Source: Rhodospirillales bacterium (GTDB lineage Bacteria; Pseudomonadota; Alphaproteobacteria; MPNO01; UBA2964). Taken from it: 6,052 nt of DNA. The notes beneath the pieces are model-generated. The model did not search any database and was not told the origin of the DNA. It was given only the letters and a program-made list of their open reading frames with translations. Every line of letters begins with the position of its first letter. The stretch's first letter is position 1. The position numbers were made by a program, and so were the translations under genes. Of the stretch, positions 5,014-6,052 are shown piece by piece. Location of the stretch: NCBI GenBank assembly GCA_002727395.1, contig PBWY01000008.1, forward strand, positions 1 through 6,052. The letters run 5' to 3'.

Positions 5014-5661
5014 CTACGAATTAATGAGTTCCATAAGGCGGCGTTCCATATTGACATCATCATAAAACGACCCTGTGAAAGTTCTGGTAATCATTTCGAC
5101 GTTTGGTTTTTTAACACCACGCGTTGTCATGCACTGGTGTTGAGCTTTGATGATAACAGCTACACCCCTAGGTTTAAGGGACTTTTCAATGCACTCGGCA
5201 ATTTGAGCGGTCATGGTTTCCTGGGTTTGCAACCGTCGAGCATAAGCATCCACGACGCGAGCTAATTTACTAATACCTACAACTTTTCTAGCGGGCAGGT
5301 ATGCCACATCCGCAGTCCCTACAATAGGTACCATATGATGCTCGCAATGGGACTGAAAAGTTATATCACGCAATAGAACAATATCATTGTAACCACTGAC
5401 TTCTTCAAAGGTACGCGACAACATTTCAGTGGGGTCTGTCTCGTAGCCACTAAAGAACTCTCCGTAAGCATTCACAACTCTCGTCGGAGTATCCAAAAGA
5501 CCTTCACGGTCAGGATCGTCACCAGCCCATAGCAGGAGCGTGCGAACCGCTTCTTCAGCATCCTCTTTAGTGGGTTGATCTGTAACCTCGTTAGGGCTAC
5601 TGCCATTAGAATAAACGTTTTTACAAACACTCGTTTTTGAATCTTTTTCACGCAGTTGCAT
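5014..5661 (-). CDS. folE: GTP cyclohydrolase I (FolE, type IA)
   Basis: FolE converts GTP to 7,8-dihydroneopterin triphosphate, the first step of tetrahydrofolate synthesis. The 215-residue length fits, with a variable N-terminus of about 30 residues before the conserved core. Zinc ligands are visible: C106 and H109 in SHCEHHM and C177 in QHQCMTTRGV, matching E. coli C110, H113 and C181. Other core motifs are DREGLLDTPTRV (51-62), VVGISKLARVVDAYARRLQTQE (127-148) and the proton-relay region around H108-H109. An intact zinc site makes this the zinc-dependent FolE1 rather than FolE2. GGA lies eight bases before the ATG and supports the start. ubiX ends 81 bases upstream and the photolyase gene begins 46 bases downstream, all on one strand. 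Confidence 0.96.
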   Translation of the reverse strand: MQLREKDSKTSVCKNVYSNGSSPNEVTDQPTKEDAEEAVRTLLLWAGDDPDREGLLDTPTRVVNAYGEFFSGYETDPTEMLSRTFEEVSGYNDIVLLRDITFQSHCEHHMVPIVGTADVAYLPARKVVGISKLARVVDAYARRLQTQETMTAQIAECIEKSLKPRGVAVIIKAQHQCMTTRGVKKPNVEMITRTFTGSFYDDVNMERRLMELINS

Positions 5662-5742
5662 GGTTTAGTCCTTTGTTAATGCCGCGTGTGAAATCTATTC
5701 TGAACCGGAATGATAGTCTATGATCCTGACCTTCAAAAATAG

Positions 5743-6052
5743 CTAAACAGATTGGACGTTGGCTCCTTTTTGACCGACAGCCGGGACACCACCCTCCTCT
5801 CCCCAACGCGGAGCTGTTTCTAAATTGATATCGAGTTGATCCAGCATACGCATGCAGCTTTGATCGACGATTTCCTCTAATGTTTTGGGACGATTATAAA
5901 ATGCAGGAACAGGGGGAAAGATTATTGACCCAAGATTGGCTAATTTAATTAGATTTCCCAAATGACCTGCATGAAGGGGGGTTTCTCTAATCGCCACTAC
6001 GAGACGGCGTCTTTCTTTCAAGATAACATCGGCCGCCCTGCTGATAAGGTCA
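5743..6052 (-). CDS. ubiX: Flavin prenyltransferase UbiX, C-terminal part (5' end outside window)
   Basis: UbiX joins a dimethylallyl group to FMN, giving the prenylated FMN cofactor of the UbiD decarboxylase in ubiquinone synthesis. The frame is open to the window edge, so only the last 102 residues are visible, roughly half of a normal UbiX. They show the family signatures in order: ISRAADVILKERRRLVVAIR, RETPLHAGHLGNL and IIFPPVPAFYNRP, with the Lys, Glu and Tyr expected around the dimethylallyl-phosphate site, then APRWGE near the end. After RWGE a tail of about 17 residues, rich in Gly and Val, extends beyond many homologues. A TTG at 6019-6021 is internal, not a start, because the conserved motif continues upstream of it. 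ubiD is not in the window. Confidence 0.93.
   Translation of the reverse strand, partial: DLISRAADVILKERRRLVVAIRETPLHAGHLGNLIKLANLGSIIFPPVPAFYNRPKTLEEIVDQSCMRMLDQLDINLETAPRWGEEGGVPAVGQKGANVQSV

Noticed and set aside
6019..6021. TTG as the start codon of ubiX
   Set aside because: The conserved UbiX sequence (ISRAADVIL) continues in frame upstream of it to the window edge.

Overview
The window looks like a chromosomal housekeeping stretch of an AT-rich proteobacterium, most likely an alphaproteobacterium. This is an impression from protein resemblance (FolE, UbiX and photolyase motifs), not from a search. I see no transposase, integrase, phage gene, CRISPR array or plasmid function.

Left part (1-660): the 3' end of a tRNA, probably tRNA-Arg, comes first. 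About 600 bases without a convincing protein gene follow. They carry several inverted repeats, a strong terminator-like hairpin (261-299), and an unusually GC-rich stem-loop overlapping two GTTTACCC direct repeats (463-503). The region ends in a sigma70-type promoter whose -10 element runs into a very good Fur box (626-647).

Middle, + strand (663-3521): a 188-residue protein of unknown function with a CxxC motif sits directly behind the Fur box, then the peroxiredoxin gene ahpC, a possible 27-residue single-span membrane peptide, an unrecognised 94-residue protein, a histidine phosphatase, and a small DUF2177-type membrane protein. The first two probably share the iron-responsive promoter, which would join iron limitation to peroxide defence.

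Right part, - strand (3555-6052): reading leftwards, ubiX (5' end cut by the window), folE and a CPD photolyase gene. They lie head to tail with gaps of 81 and 46 bases. folE begins folate synthesis, and a folate (MTHF) is one common photolyase antenna. UbiX makes prenylated FMN, used by UbiD in ubiquinone synthesis. The + and - blocks converge at 3521/3555, where a short hairpin may terminate both.

The best lead for something undescribed is the Fur-box-controlled unknown gene next to ahpC. Second are the structured upstream region and its GC-rich repeat. No complete novel multi-gene system is evident.
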